IMG/VR virus record: IMGVR_UViG_3300022745_000048
Span: 1-47,275 of that record
DNA length: 47,275 nucleotides
DNA from: a virus
Direction: 5' to 3' (one strand)
This document shows, piece by piece, positions 30,961 to 38,871 of this stretch. The position numbers were made by a program, and so were the translations under genes. Below the pieces are notes generated by a model, which saw nothing but the letters and a program-made list of their open reading frames with translations, had not been told where the DNA came from and did not search any database. Positions within the stretch are counted from its first letter, which is position 1. Each line of letters opens with the position of its first letter.

Positions 30961-31188
30961 TCAGCCGATCACGTCGTCAGAGGCAGGGGCAGTGGTGCGG
31001 CCCTTCTTCGGGGCAGCGGCAGCCTGCTGCTGTGCGAACACAGTTGCCTCGGCGTCCGACAGTTCACGGATGGCTTCGAGCGCAAGCAGTTCATCGCGTT
31101 CCTGCTGGGTGTTCGGAACGAAAATCTGGTCGGGCTGGATGGTGAAGTTGATGCAGTGGAGTGCGTAAGCGGGGGCAACATCGGCCAT
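30961..31188 (-). CDS. Small head-region protein (gpFI position), 75 aa
   Basis: ATG 31188 preferred, with GAGG about 9 bp upstream; ATG 31203 is possible but lacks a ribosome site. N-terminal beta part (A-L-H-C-I-N-F-T-I-Q-P-D-Q-I-F), then an Ala/Gln-rich helix and a Lys/Pro tail. It may help packaging or head-tail joining, as lambda gpFI does; that is positional inference only. Confidence 0.6.
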   Translation of the reverse strand: MADVAPAYALHCINFTIQPDQIFVPNTQQERDELLALEAIRELSDAEATVFAQQQAAAAPKKGRTTAPASDDVIG

Positions 31189-31211
31189 GGTGTCAGTCCT
31201 CATTAGGGAAA

Positions 31212-31239
31212 GGAGGGTGAACCCGAAGATCCACCCTCC
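31212..31239 (-). terminator. Hairpin between major capsid and downstream genes
   Basis: GGAGGGTG / CACCCTCC, 8-bp perfect stem, 12-base loop, followed on the - strand by TTTCCC. A weak intrinsic terminator or attenuator that could lower transcription after the abundant capsid gene. Confidence 0.55.
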
Positions 31240-31248
31240 CGGTTTGCG

Positions 31249-32361
31249 TTAGGCCGTGGCCGTCAGCTTGAACGTGGCGTTCGGGTTGATCGGAACCATC
31301 AGCGGAGCGGACTCAGCCGAAAGGTTCTCGACCTTGACACGCTCGCCGGTTTCGAAGTTCTTCGGGAAGATCGGGAGCGCCTGATACTGCGCGTCCTTGT
31401 CCACGATCATGCCGAAGCACTGGTAGCCCTTGATCGCCTCGGGGGTCGAGCAGAACACGACTTCGTTGGAGGCAAGGTAACGGGTCGAGGTGCCGTCGTC
31501 GGCGTCGTAGGTTTCGTTGTTGACCCACAGTTCGACACGCTGGCCGCTCGCGCCGCCGACGAGGAATTCACCGAACTTGTAGACCTTGCCGTTGCCACGG
31601 GTGCCCGAACCGCCGACCACGCCGCGATCAACGCGCATCGTGCCGCCATCGACGAAGCGGTCCATGTGCGACAGGATTTCCGCGTCCTTGCGAACGACGC
31701 CCGCCACGGTGCCGCCCATGTACAGGCGAACCGGAAGACCGCCGAACTGTGCGTTCGACATGGTGTCGAAGATCGACTGGATCGAGTCGACAATCGACAC
31801 GCCCGAGTCGCCCCAGCGGCTGCCCGCAGTCAGCGTGACGGTGTGACCCGAAGCGCGCTGGAAGTCCACGAGGACCGAAGTACCGTCGCGGTAGCTGAGC
31901 GTGACCTTGCCGTCGATGATCGCCTTGGCAGCGAGCCATTCCCAACGACGCTGAACCGAGATCAGCATCTCGTTCATCATCTCGACCTTGATGAGTCCGA
32001 GGCGGGTCATCGGGTCCATCGGGGTCGGCATCAGCATCGACGTGTCGATACCGGGCTGGAAGGTCAGCGGGCGCAGCGGGTCAACGCTGTCCTCGACCAC
32101 GGTGTTCGCGGGCTTGAAGCGATAGCCCTGAACCTTGTCGGTAAAGACGCCGTGACCACGGCCCATCGGCTTGACGAGCGGCGACAGCTTCCGGCTGCGC
32201 ACGGGCAGCTTCTCGAAGTCGATCCATTCGTCGGTCGAACGGTACTGGTTGGCGAAGTAGTCACCGAACACCCACGTCTCGGGGCGTTCGTCGCGGAACG
32301 TGCCGAGGAGTTCGTGGGAAGTCCAGAGTTCATACGGATTGGCGGCTGCATAGGTCGTCAT
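31249..32361 (-). CDS. Major capsid protein (lambda gpE family)
   Basis: 370 aa, near the lambda gpE length (341). Conserved features of the gpE family include a P-L-V-K-P-M segment, P-x-x-P-x-D-P-M-T-R-L-G-L-I-K-V-E-M-M-N-E-M-L-I-S-V-Q-R-R-W-E-W, A-K-A-I-I-D-G-K-V-T-L, and a late F-P-K-N-F. HK97-fold shell subunit. Ribosome site AGAGGTG overlaps the palindrome at 32368. Flanked by hairpins on both sides. Confidence 0.95.
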   Translation of the reverse strand: MTTYAAANPYELWTSHELLGTFRDERPETWVFGDYFANQYRSTDEWIDFEKLPVRSRKLSPLVKPMGRGHGVFTDKVQGYRFKPANTVVEDSVDPLRPLTFQPGIDTSMLMPTPMDPMTRLGLIKVEMMNEMLISVQRRWEWLAAKAIIDGKVTLSYRDGTSVLVDFQRASGHTVTLTAGSRWGDSGVSIVDSIQSIFDTMSNAQFGGLPVRLYMGGTVAGVVRKDAEILSHMDRFVDGGTMRVDRGVVGGSGTRGNGKVYKFGEFLVGGASGQRVELWVNNETYDADDGTSTRYLASNEVVFCSTPEAIKGYQCFGMIVDKDAQYQALPIFPKNFETGERVKVENLSAESAPLMVPINPNATFKLTATA

Positions 32362-32367
32362 TGTGTT

Positions 32368-32384
32368 TTCACCTCTTTAGTGAA
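32368..32384. promoter_or_regulatory. Operator-like perfect palindrome, site 7 (TTCAC-N7-GTGAA)
   Basis: Seven bp upstream of the capsid start and overlapping its ribosome site. Perfect 5-bp arms. It could act at DNA level as for the other sites or as an RNA element; part of the match may be dictated by the ribosome site. Confidence 0.45.
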
Positions 32385-32385
32385 A

Positions 32386-32407
32386 CGACGGACCCGAAAG
32401 CCCGCCG
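32386..32407 (-). terminator. GC-rich hairpin between gpD and gpE genes
   Basis: On the - strand RNA the arms CGGCGGGC and GUCCGUCG pair over 8 bp with two G-U pairs, loop UUUCGG, followed by UUUCAC. Attenuator-like; it may set the gpD:gpE transcript ratio or protect the capsid mRNA 5' end. Confidence 0.5.
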
Positions 32408-32421
32408 CTCACAGAACCCGG

Positions 32422-32895
32422 TTACGCCTTGATCAGACGAGTGCGGAAGATCAGGTCAGGGTTGCCGTTGTAGACGGGCAGACCCGGCCACGTCGTCTTC
32501 TTGGCCAGCGTGTCGAACGACGCATCCCAGACGAGCGGGCTGTCGGTGCCAGCATCGTCTGCGCCCGCGTTGAAGCAGCCTTCGAGGAACACTTCGCCAT
32601 AGACGGTAGTGTTCGACACGCCCGAGGTCGCAGCGTGGGCGAGAACGCCGATGGCCTTGACGCCCGAAGCGACGGTCGCGTTATACACGGCGGGGACCAG
32701 ATTGCCCGAAGCATCGAAGCCGACCACGGTGAACTGCGCCAGCGTCTTGGACGACGCGAGCAGCAGGCGTACCGGCTGTGCGATTTCGGGATCAGAACCG
32801 GCAACGAGGTTGCTGTCGATGAACGTGTCGAGGACTTCGAAAGCAGCGACGCCGCGAACGTCCGCGTTCTTGTAGGAGGTGTTGATGTTCGCCAT
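32422..32895 (-). CDS. Head decoration protein (gpD family)
   Basis: 157 aa. G-V-K-A-I-G-V-L-A-H-A-A and V-Y-G-E-V-F-L-E-G-C-F-N segments match the lambda D-type decoration proteins, which bind capsid three-fold axes as trimers. The position between protease/scaffold and capsid is as in lambda. Preceded closely by the scaffold stop. Confidence 0.88.
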   Translation of the reverse strand: MANINTSYKNADVRGVAAFEVLDTFIDSNLVAGSDPEIAQPVRLLLASSKTLAQFTVVGFDASGNLVPAVYNATVASGVKAIGVLAHAATSGVSNTTVYGEVFLEGCFNAGADDAGTDSPLVWDASFDTLAKKTTWPGLPVYNGNPDLIFRTRLIKA

Positions 32896-32901
32896 GTCGG
32901 C

Positions 32902-33312
32902 TTACTCCTTGTTCTGGGGCTTGAAGCCCTTGATGCCGAGAGCCGCACCGGCAGCCATCACGGCAGCAACGCGATTCGGACGTTCGGTTTCAGCACCAGC
33001 ATTGACGCTGGGGTTGTCGGAAGCGTTCATGGCTTCGGTGAACGACGGGGCAGCGGCAGCCGGGGCGACCACGGGAGCCGCTGCGAGGGGGGCTTCGGCC
33101 AGTGCAGCCACGGCGTCTTCAGCCGACATATCGGTCTTGAACGCGAAGAAGTGCGCCTGCTTTTCACGGCCCTTGGCTTCATCGCTGCCGAGGATCGCAC
33201 CGATGCGGGCCTTGGTGTCAGCAACGCCGCTTGCGTGGCCTTCGTTACGAGCCGAGGCAACTGCCTGCTCGTGGACGGCCTGTTCGACCGTCGAACTGTC
33301 CTGTGTGGACAT
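32902..33312 (-). CDS. Internal scaffold protein (Nu3-like), 136 aa
   Basis: In-frame ATG at codon 301 of the protease gene, preceded by GGAGAT at a good distance, exactly where lambda Nu3 is nested in gene C. The product is helical and Ala/Glu-rich (V-E-Q-A-V-H-E-Q-A-V-A-S-A-R-N-E-G-H-A-S-G-V), typical of scaffolds. Inferred from the ribosome site and the lambda precedent. Confidence 0.7.
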   Translation of the reverse strand: MSTQDSSTVEQAVHEQAVASARNEGHASGVADTKARIGAILGSDEAKGREKQAHFFAFKTDMSAEDAVAALAEAPLAAAPVVAPAAAAPSFTEAMNASDNPSVNAGAETERPNRVAAVMAAGAALGIKGFKPQNKE

Positions 33313-34212
33313 TTCGTTATCTCCATCTTCGATTTCGGACTGGTCGTCCAGACACGCCGCGAATGCGGCAGTTGCATCCTCAAGGGTGCCGATCATGTCG
33401 GCCAACCCATTGGATACTGCTTGCGTGGCCGTGTAGCAGTATGCCTTCAGGTTATTCCTGACTGCATCCTCCGACAGACCACGGCTCCCCGTCACCGCAG
33501 CGACGAAGATTCCGTACAACTCGTCAATACGAGTCTGAATTCGTGCCTTCGCATCAGGCGAAAGCGGTTCGTACTGGTTGCCCTCAACCTTCGATGGGTC
33601 GCTGGCAATGTACGTGAACTTCAGTCCAGCCTGCGCCATGGCACCCGATACGTCGAGATGCCCGGTAACAACGCCAATGCTACCGACGCCGCCCGTGCGG
33701 GACACAGCGATCTTGTCGGCCACCGTGACCATGGCGTAGCCCGCTGAGTACGCAGACTCATGCGCAAAGCCCCACACCGGAACGCCCGTTTGATCCTTCA
33801 GCGCGAGCATCTTGTCGCGCGCATCGAAACAGCCTGCGACCATGCCGCCCGGCGTATCGCAGATCAGCGCGATGCCCTTGATCGCACCGATGCTGAAATC
33901 CGCGCAGCCACGCTTGAAGGCTTCGAAGATATACTCGTACCCGGTCGCCCAATCGTAGAGCGCATACGGGAAGTTGTTCAGCAGGACGCCCTTGATGGGG
34001 ATCTGAAGAATACCATCGGCCACGGTGTACGGGCGGCACCAACCGCCGTCCTCACACCAGAAGTCCTGACCCGTGGCGAACTCGCCCGACAGCAGTTCCT
34101 GCCCACGGGGATGCGCAGCCACGGCATTCAGGTTCGCCTCGAACCTCTGCGCGTGGGCCGGTTCGACCAGTGCGGGTTCGCCTGCAAAACGGGCGATCAG
34201 CGGATTACTCAT
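32902..34212 (-). CDS. Head maturation protease of the S49 family, with C-terminal scaffold (gpC-like)
   Basis: 436 aa (lambda gpC is 439). ATG 34212 overlaps the portal stop by 8 bp. The SppA/S49 core includes C-D-T-P-G-G (118-123), nucleophile Ser156 in A-Y-S-A-G-Y and general base Lys208 in D-P-S-K-V-E; the 52-residue Ser-Lys spacing matches lambda gpC. Residues 301-436 are Ala/Glu-rich and scaffold-like and can be made separately from an internal start. It cleaves scaffold and itself during prohead maturation. Confidence 0.92.
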   Translation of the reverse strand: MSNPLIARFAGEPALVEPAHAQRFEANLNAVAAHPRGQELLSGEFATGQDFWCEDGGWCRPYTVADGILQIPIKGVLLNNFPYALYDWATGYEYIFEAFKRGCADFSIGAIKGIALICDTPGGMVAGCFDARDKMLALKDQTGVPVWGFAHESAYSAGYAMVTVADKIAVSRTGGVGSIGVVTGHLDVSGAMAQAGLKFTYIASDPSKVEGNQYEPLSPDAKARIQTRIDELYGIFVAAVTGSRGLSEDAVRNNLKAYCYTATQAVSNGLADMIGTLEDATAAFAACLDDQSEIEDGDNEMSTQDSSTVEQAVHEQAVASARNEGHASGVADTKARIGAILGSDEAKGREKQAHFFAFKTDMSAEDAVAALAEAPLAAAPVVAPAAAAPSFTEAMNASDNPSVNAGAETERPNRVAAVMAAGAALGIKGFKPQNKE

Positions 34213-35995
34213 TGGGACGGCGCTCCTCGGGTTCGTCAGCGGGGGCGTCGAGGAACAGGTTCTCAGCGGAACCACCATTCTTCTTACGCGGTGCGCCCGA
34301 TGCGGCGTTCATCTGGTTCGTCGTGTCGGTCGGAACGTCCATGGCGAACGGCAGTTCGAGTTCCTTGGCCATCTTCCGTTCGCGCGCCATCTGGCGGAAC
34401 ATCTTGCGCCAGTCGCCGCCAAGCCGGGCGATTTCAGCCTCGTACGTCGAGAGGCCGTTCTGGACGCGCAGCACGGCAGCCTGCGTTTCCTTCAGTTCGT
34501 CAATCTGGCCACGCGATGCACCGATCCAGTCGCAGCGGGACAGGGCCTCCCACTTCATGTTCAGCGGCATCTGCCGAGTCCCGTCGCCGTTGCCGTACAG
34601 CATGGCTGACTTCGACGCGGGGAACGTCTTGAGCATGTCGCGCCCGATGATCTCTTCCAGCCACAGACGGTAAATCTGCGTGGCGAACCGATCAGCGCCC
34701 TCTTTCTTGATGGCCTGCATGGCCTTCCACGTCTCGGTCATCGCAGCACGGGCCGACGAATAGTTCGTCTGGGTGTAATCCCGGCTGAGTTGTTCATACG
34801 AGACGTTCAGCGTGGCAGCGATATACCGCAGCAACGACTGTTCGAACTCCATGCCGAGCGGACCACCCTTGCCGGGCGTGATGATGTCCAGCTTCGTGCC
34901 GGGCGGCAGGTGCGGGATACGCACGCCGTCCACATGCAGGTTCTTCGAGTTGCCGACGAACTCACCGATGACCCCATAATAGCCGCGCATGTAGTTCGAG
35001 ATCGCGGCCTGATAGTCATCGGCGGTCGAGCCTGCGCCGAGGCGCTGGAACACGGCTTCCGTGTCGAGGTCGGACGTGATTGCCGCCGCATAGAGGGCCT
35101 GCGTCACCGCGTTCTGCAACGTCACGTCGCGGAACTTGTGGGTAATATGCATCGCCTTCAGGGCAGCCACCATGGCCGATACGCCGCGAGTCTGTGCCGC
35201 GCGCATCTGCGAGAAGATATGGATGACCTGCAAACGGCCCCACGGCTTGCGCGCAGGCACTTCGGTCCACGTCCACGTTTCCATCGGGTTCTGGAATGGA
35301 ACCTTCAGGTCGTTCGGGTGCGTGTTCTTGATGAAGTACGACAGCGGGACGCCGTAGTTGTCCTTGCGGATGCCGCCCCGAATGTTCGGGTCCATACGCA
35401 GAGCATACGGCATCATCGGCATCGACAGGCGGTCGGGATCGACCATCTGGATTGCCGTGCTGAACGGGCGACCGTCGTTGTTCCGCCACTCGACAGTCGC
35501 AAGGATCTCGCCGCCCATGACGTTGATCCCGACCGCCAGACGAACCATTTCCGTGAAGCTGTTGATCCGGGCTGCGTCGAACAGGTTGTCCGGGCTGTCG
35601 GCGCAGAGGTGGAACAGTTCTTCCACTTCCTCTTGGAACGCCGCTTCCCATTCTTCGTCCACCGCGCCGAACAGCGCGAGCGACGACGGCTTGGCATTCA
35701 GGACGAACTGCGCCCCGACGATGTTGTCCTTGTGGAGCGATGCACCGCCCTGCACGAAGGCATCGTTGCGCAGCATGTCGCGCGCACGGGCGTCACCGAT
35801 GACCTTCTCAGGGATGATGTCGAGGTCGGCAGAACCGAGCGTCGGTGTCCAGTCACGAAGCTGGTGGTTGAACCGGGTCGCGCCTTCGTAAGCACCGATG
35901 GCCGACTCGCCCCCTGCCCCAGCGGGGACCAGTTCTGCGACAGGGGGCGGCGCGACCGGACTTGCGCCCAGAAGATCGTCGTAATTGTCCAGCAT
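34205..35995 (-). CDS. Portal protein (lambda gpB family)
   Basis: 596 aa (lambda gpB is 533). Conserved elements include L-N-V-S-Y-E-Q-L-S-R-D-Y-T-Q-T-N-Y-S-S-A-R and F-E-Q-S-L-L-R-Y-I-A, plus P-P-G-T-K-L-D and the middle R-D-M-L-R-N-D-A-F-V-Q-G-G. It forms the dodecameric DNA gate. The start abuts the gpW stop (one base shared); the C-terminus carries R-K-K-N-G-G and an acidic tail. Confidence 0.95.
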   Translation of the reverse strand: MLDNYDDLLGASPVAPPPVAELVPAGAGGESAIGAYEGATRFNHQLRDWTPTLGSADLDIIPEKVIGDARARDMLRNDAFVQGGASLHKDNIVGAQFVLNAKPSSLALFGAVDEEWEAAFQEEVEELFHLCADSPDNLFDAARINSFTEMVRLAVGINVMGGEILATVEWRNNDGRPFSTAIQMVDPDRLSMPMMPYALRMDPNIRGGIRKDNYGVPLSYFIKNTHPNDLKVPFQNPMETWTWTEVPARKPWGRLQVIHIFSQMRAAQTRGVSAMVAALKAMHITHKFRDVTLQNAVTQALYAAAITSDLDTEAVFQRLGAGSTADDYQAAISNYMRGYYGVIGEFVGNSKNLHVDGVRIPHLPPGTKLDIITPGKGGPLGMEFEQSLLRYIAATLNVSYEQLSRDYTQTNYSSARAAMTETWKAMQAIKKEGADRFATQIYRLWLEEIIGRDMLKTFPASKSAMLYGNGDGTRQMPLNMKWEALSRCDWIGASRGQIDELKETQAAVLRVQNGLSTYEAEIARLGGDWRKMFRQMARERKMAKELELPFAMDVPTDTTNQMNAASGAPRKKNGGSAENLFLDAPADEPEERRPNE

Positions 35996-36213
35996 CAGAA
36001 CCGCACCCGGAGCGGGCCAAGTGGGCTGGTTCCGGTCGATTGGGCGATTTGGGCCTTGAGGTCCGAGATATAGGCATTCAGTTCGCGCCGGTCGGCCTGC
36101 GAATATCTGACGACTTCGCCCGATTGGTCACGGAACTCGGCAACCGCCTTCCCGATCAGAAGATCGTGATAAGCAGACTGTGCTTCAATCAGCAGTTCTT
36201 GGAGTGTTGCCAT
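35995..36213 (-). CDS. Head completion protein gpW-like
   Basis: 72 aa. M-A-T-L-Q-E-L-L-x-E-A-Q-S-A-Y-H-D-L-x-x-G-K-A-V-x-E-F-R-D-Q-x-G-E-x-V-R-Y matches the gpW connector family. It binds under the portal to stabilise packaged DNA. In lambda it directly follows the terminase gene; here it is separated from it by six kilobases of fibre genes and has its own promoter region. Confidence 0.88.
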   Translation of the reverse strand: MATLQELLIEAQSAYHDLLIGKAVAEFRDQSGEVVRYSQADRRELNAYISDLKAQIAQSTGTSPLGPLRVRF

Positions 36214-36225
36214 CCATGCGGAATT

Positions 36226-36242
36226 ATCACGACTCGCGTGAA
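36226..36242. promoter_or_regulatory. Operator-like palindrome, site 8 (ATCAC-N7-GTGAA)
   Basis: Lies 13 bp upstream of the gpW start, downstream of the candidate promoter at 36250-36278. Fits the shared consensus. Confidence 0.6.
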
Positions 36243-36249
36243 ACAACAA

Positions 36250-36278
36250 CCGTTAGTTGACTATTGAAGTAATGTCAA
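36250..36278 (-). promoter_or_regulatory. Candidate promoter for head genes, with inverted GTTGAC repeat
   Basis: On the - strand TTGACA (36278-36273), 17-bp spacer, TAACGG (36255-36250). GTTGAC at 36256-36261 and GTCAAC at 36274-36279 form an inverted repeat, so a weaker outward -35 also exists on the other strand. It would start head-gene transcription after the tailspike cassette. Confidence 0.5.
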
Positions 36279-36296
36279 CCTTGAGTTGTGGGAAGT

Positions 36297-37166
36297 TCAG
36301 AAGTCTGTTTCCACACCGCACAGGAGCAGGTCCATCGACTGAACCGCCGCCGCTGTATTATTTGTCACCCAAGCCTGCGGATAGAGGATCGTGCCGCTGG
36401 TCGGGATATTCGTAGTCAGTGTACCCGTACCAATATCGGCGGGGGTGCCATAACCAACCGTGACAGATGTCTGCCAATAGACGTTTGTACCGTCGCTCCA
36501 CAGCACAAGGTCGTAAAGATTATTAATATCGTTCGGGACATACCGGCCAGAAGCAGAGAATGAACTAAGGCTAGTTGCTGTACGAGCCGTGCCGGTGACA
36601 TTGCGGACAAGCTGGAGACTGTTCACAGCAGCATTGATCGCCATACCGATTCCACCCGGCGTCGAGGCTGTCACCGGATCGACGTTGGTAGGAACAGTCG
36701 TAACATCGAGCATTCCGACGAAGGCGCGAAAAGCGGTCTGGTTCGTAGTCGGTAGGGCAAACCGGAAAAACGCCATCCACGGTTGCCCCATGATGACGCC
36801 GCCGCTTGTCACGCGATACGATGCGATAATGCCTGCCGTAGAGGTCGTAGCAATCGTTGACCGATAGGCGGGTGACGTTGTTGTTGGGGATACGATGACG
36901 GGTGCGGTACCGCTGACACAGGTGTATGGCAATACGCCTACCTGCTGCGCCAGTGTAGTGACAGACGTGCCCGCACCAAACCGCAGATACCGCAGGTTTC
37001 GGTGAATCGGGTGAGGCGCGAGCGCATATGCCATACCCGAAGGCTCACGCATGATCGGCACCGACTTCCCAGCCAACTGCTTACCATAGAGCAACGCCCC
37101 GGCAGTTGGTGCAGTAAGGTCGGCGGTCGATCCCGCTGGCAGTTCCAGCCCCCGAAGAGTCTTCAC
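36297..37166 (-). CDS. Tail fibre/virion protein, 289 aa
   Basis: Last gene of the inserted fibre cassette. Beta-rich, Thr/Ser/Gly-rich with P-I-H-R-N-L-R-Y-L-R-F-G-A-G and L-V-L-W-S-D-G-T-N-V-Y-W-Q-T-S segments, the latter typical of lectin- or fibre-like domains. No enzyme motifs. Starts four bases after the preceding stop. The exact partner is unknown. Confidence 0.6.
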   Translation of the reverse strand: MKTLRGLELPAGSTADLTAPTAGALLYGKQLAGKSVPIMREPSGMAYALAPHPIHRNLRYLRFGAGTSVTTLAQQVGVLPYTCVSGTAPVIVSPTTTSPAYRSTIATTSTAGIIASYRVTSGGVIMGQPWMAFFRFALPTTNQTAFRAFVGMLDVTTVPTNVDPVTASTPGGIGMAINAAVNSLQLVRNVTGTARTATSLSSFSASGRYVPNDINNLYDLVLWSDGTNVYWQTSVTVGYGTPADIGTGTLTTNIPTSGTILYPQAWVTNNTAAAVQSMDLLLCGVETDF

Positions 37167-37170
37167 CAGA

Positions 37171-37965
37171 TTACCCCACGATCATGAAGCGCAGGGCATT
37201 CGAGGCAGGCGCAACGGCAAACGTGAATGTAACAGTGTTCGTGTCAGTCGCCACCCAATCGGTTAGGATTGCCACCTGCGACGACACTTCACGCAGGCTG
37301 ACGGTCACATCCTGTGTACCGAGGTTATGGGTCACAGCGATGGATGTGGAAGATCCATTGCCGAGATTGCCTGACACCTTCGTTGCGACAACGGTGGTAT
37401 CGACCTTAAACCCCGCCGAGGTGACAAGAATACCCGCCCGTGCAGCAGGATCTGCCACGCCGGAAATGACAGTACCGGTGACATTGACGCCATTCTGCCC
37501 GGTGTATGCTGTACCCGTGCCCCCGAGCAGGCCCCACGTCTGCGAGGTCGTGCCAATCGTGATCGCCGCGTCCGAAATGATCTGGTAGACCTTATCGGCA
37601 TTGGTCGTGCCTTCGGTGATCGTGACGGCAGTGCCCGGCTGCAATTCACCTGACGTGTCAGCATCCACCGCACGGGTCAGCGGTGACGATGCGCCCGCCC
37701 AGACATAGATGCCGTTCTGAGAGGCGGTGGACTGGTCCTTGAGCAGAACACGGTCATTCGTCGCCATCGTCACGCCGTCGATGGTCGCGCCCGGCGTTGC
37801 TATGGTGAGGTTCGTGGTCGAGGCCGCACGAACCGGGAACTTCCACGAGATACCACGCGATGCAGCATCAAGCTGGCCCTTGTTCACGGCATCAGTGACT
37901 GCCGAACCGTCTGCGACATTGACGATCTTCTGGCTTTGAAGATCGAGTCCGTTCATTACCTTCAT
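37171..37965 (-). CDS. Tail fibre-type protein, 264 aa
   Basis: Begins M-K-V-M-N-G-L-D-L-Q-S-Q-K-I-V-N-V-A-D-G, followed by a widespread fibre module: T-I-D-G-V-T-M-A-T-N-D-R-V-L-L-K-D-Q and Q-N-G-I-Y-V-W. The C-terminal A-V-T-H-N-L-G-T-Q-D-V-T-V-S-L segment also recurs in phage fibres. It is probably a fibre shaft or tip. Confidence 0.75.
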   Translation of the reverse strand: MKVMNGLDLQSQKIVNVADGSAVTDAVNKGQLDAASRGISWKFPVRAASTTNLTIATPGATIDGVTMATNDRVLLKDQSTASQNGIYVWAGASSPLTRAVDADTSGELQPGTAVTITEGTTNADKVYQIISDAAITIGTTSQTWGLLGGTGTAYTGQNGVNVTGTVISGVADPAARAGILVTSAGFKVDTTVVATKVSGNLGNGSSTSIAVTHNLGTQDVTVSLREVSSQVAILTDWVATDTNTVTFTFAVAPASNALRFMIVG

Positions 37966-37980
37966 CTTCGAAAACCCTTG

Positions 37981-38382
37981 CTACGTCGCAATCACATACC
38001 CGGTCTGGGGGTTTGCGAAAGTGACAGTGATATGAATGTCGTCGCAGAAGATGTCCGCAATCACGGACTCCCCGCTTGCGAGGAATATCTGTGCACCGGG
38101 CGACCGACCGAGGCCATGCAGAATGATCCACGTTGCGGCGGGCGATGCGATGTTGAACCGGACAGAACTTCCACCGCCACCGCCGCTTCCGGCAGGCCCC
38201 TGTGGTCCCGGAACGTGAACCTCGACCGTGCCGACGACGGGCGCAGTCAGTGCCAGAGACACGGACTGTTCGGTCGTGGTGATAGATACGTCCGTCGCGG
38301 TGACATTCACCATGCCCGGAGTCGCAGTCTCCCGGACTACGACGACAGCATCTGTTTCAATGACAACGACCGAATCCGTCAC
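37981..38382 (-). CDS. Collagen-motif virion protein, 133 aa
   Basis: N-terminal V/T-rich strands, then V-P-G-P-Q-G-P-A-G-S and a poly-glycine run, then a compact domain with W-I-I-L-H-G-L-G-R-S-P-G-A-Q-I-F. That last part resembles the H-N-L-x-x-x-P module of the neighbouring fibre gene. A short collagen-like linker joining two fibre domains is likely. ATGA overlap upstream. Confidence 0.65.
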   Translation of the reverse strand: MTDSVVVIETDAVVVVRETATPGMVNVTATDVSITTTEQSVSLALTAPVVGTVEVHVPGPQGPAGSGGGGGSSVRFNIASPAATWIILHGLGRSPGAQIFLASGESVIADIFCDDIHITVTFANPQTGYVIAT

Positions 38383-38723
38383 CGGGTATAGCCCCGTTCC
38401 AGTTTCGCTGCACCGCGTAACCAGTAGTCGCTGGTGGTATCGGGCTTTGTGACCAGCACGTCGTACACGCCGTCACTCGTCATGGCGCGCGTTTCAGCAG
38501 CCGACAGCGAGAGCGTGCATCGACCCGTAGTCCGATCAACCCAAGTAACTGTCATCGCGGTAAGTTCGGATTCCGCGCCCACGGTATTTCCGGGCAACCA
38601 CACCTGTGCGGCCACCGTGTATCCCGTCATGTTGAGGGCCACGCCAGCGCCGTCCTTGAATTGGAGCGGCAGGCTGAACGTGGCCCCCTGCGGGATCGTA
38701 ATGTCGTACTTCTTCGGTGTCAC
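38379..38723 (-). CDS. Beta-sandwich fibre-associated protein, 114 aa
   Basis: GTG start in a GTGA overlap with the 33-aa gene. Sequence D-I-T-I-P-Q-G-A-T-F-S-L-P-L-Q-F-K-D-G-A followed by L-N-M-T-G-Y-T-V-A-A-Q-V and C-T-L-S-L-S-A-A-E-T resembles BppU-like or Ig-like modules of phage baseplates and fibres. Function inferred. Confidence 0.65.
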   Translation of the reverse strand: MTPKKYDITIPQGATFSLPLQFKDGAGVALNMTGYTVAAQVWLPGNTVGAESELTAMTVTWVDRTTGRCTLSLSAAETRAMTSDGVYDVLVTKPDTTSDYWLRGAAKLERGYTR

Positions 38724-38821
38724 GACTGAAGCAGAGCCTTGAGCCGAAGCACGAGACTCAGCGGGAGTGAAACGGCCCGACGCGCGACATCACGCAGAGT
38801 CAGACTCACTGGGGTGGTCAT
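38720..38821 (-). CDS. Short paralogue (33 aa) of the 109-aa fibre-cassette protein
   Basis: ATG 38821 with AAAGGAGA upstream. Its first residues (V-S-L-T-L-R-D-V-A-R-R-A) match those of the 42166 gene (A-S-L-T-L-R-D-I-A-L-R-D-A), and the ~60 bp upstream of both genes are clearly homologous. The rest was lost, leaving a short coupled leader ending in GTGA. It may be a decayed remnant or may still serve to start translation of the following gene. Confidence 0.65.
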   Translation of the reverse strand: MTTPVSLTLRDVARRAVSLPLSLVLRLKALLQS

Positions 38822-38842
38822 CGAACAATCTCCTTTCGTCGG

Positions 38843-38871
38843 GACATATCACGAATACCGTGATTATCCAA
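38843..38871 (-). promoter_or_regulatory. Promoter with operator site 9
   Basis: - strand TTGGAT (38871-38866), 17-bp spacer, TATGTC (38848-38843). The perfect palindrome ATCAC-N7-GTGAT (38848-38864) fills the spacer. Same geometry, 27 bp from the start codon, as at 42188-42216. Confidence 0.7.

Noticed and set aside
31666-33747. 693-codon + strand ORF opposite capsid, decoration and protease genes
   Set aside because: Spans three well-recognised - strand genes; no family features and typical shadow composition.
34790-36073. 427-codon + strand ORF opposite the portal gene
   Set aside because: Shadow of the portal frame, with Arg/Val/His-rich composition and no promoter or ribosome site.
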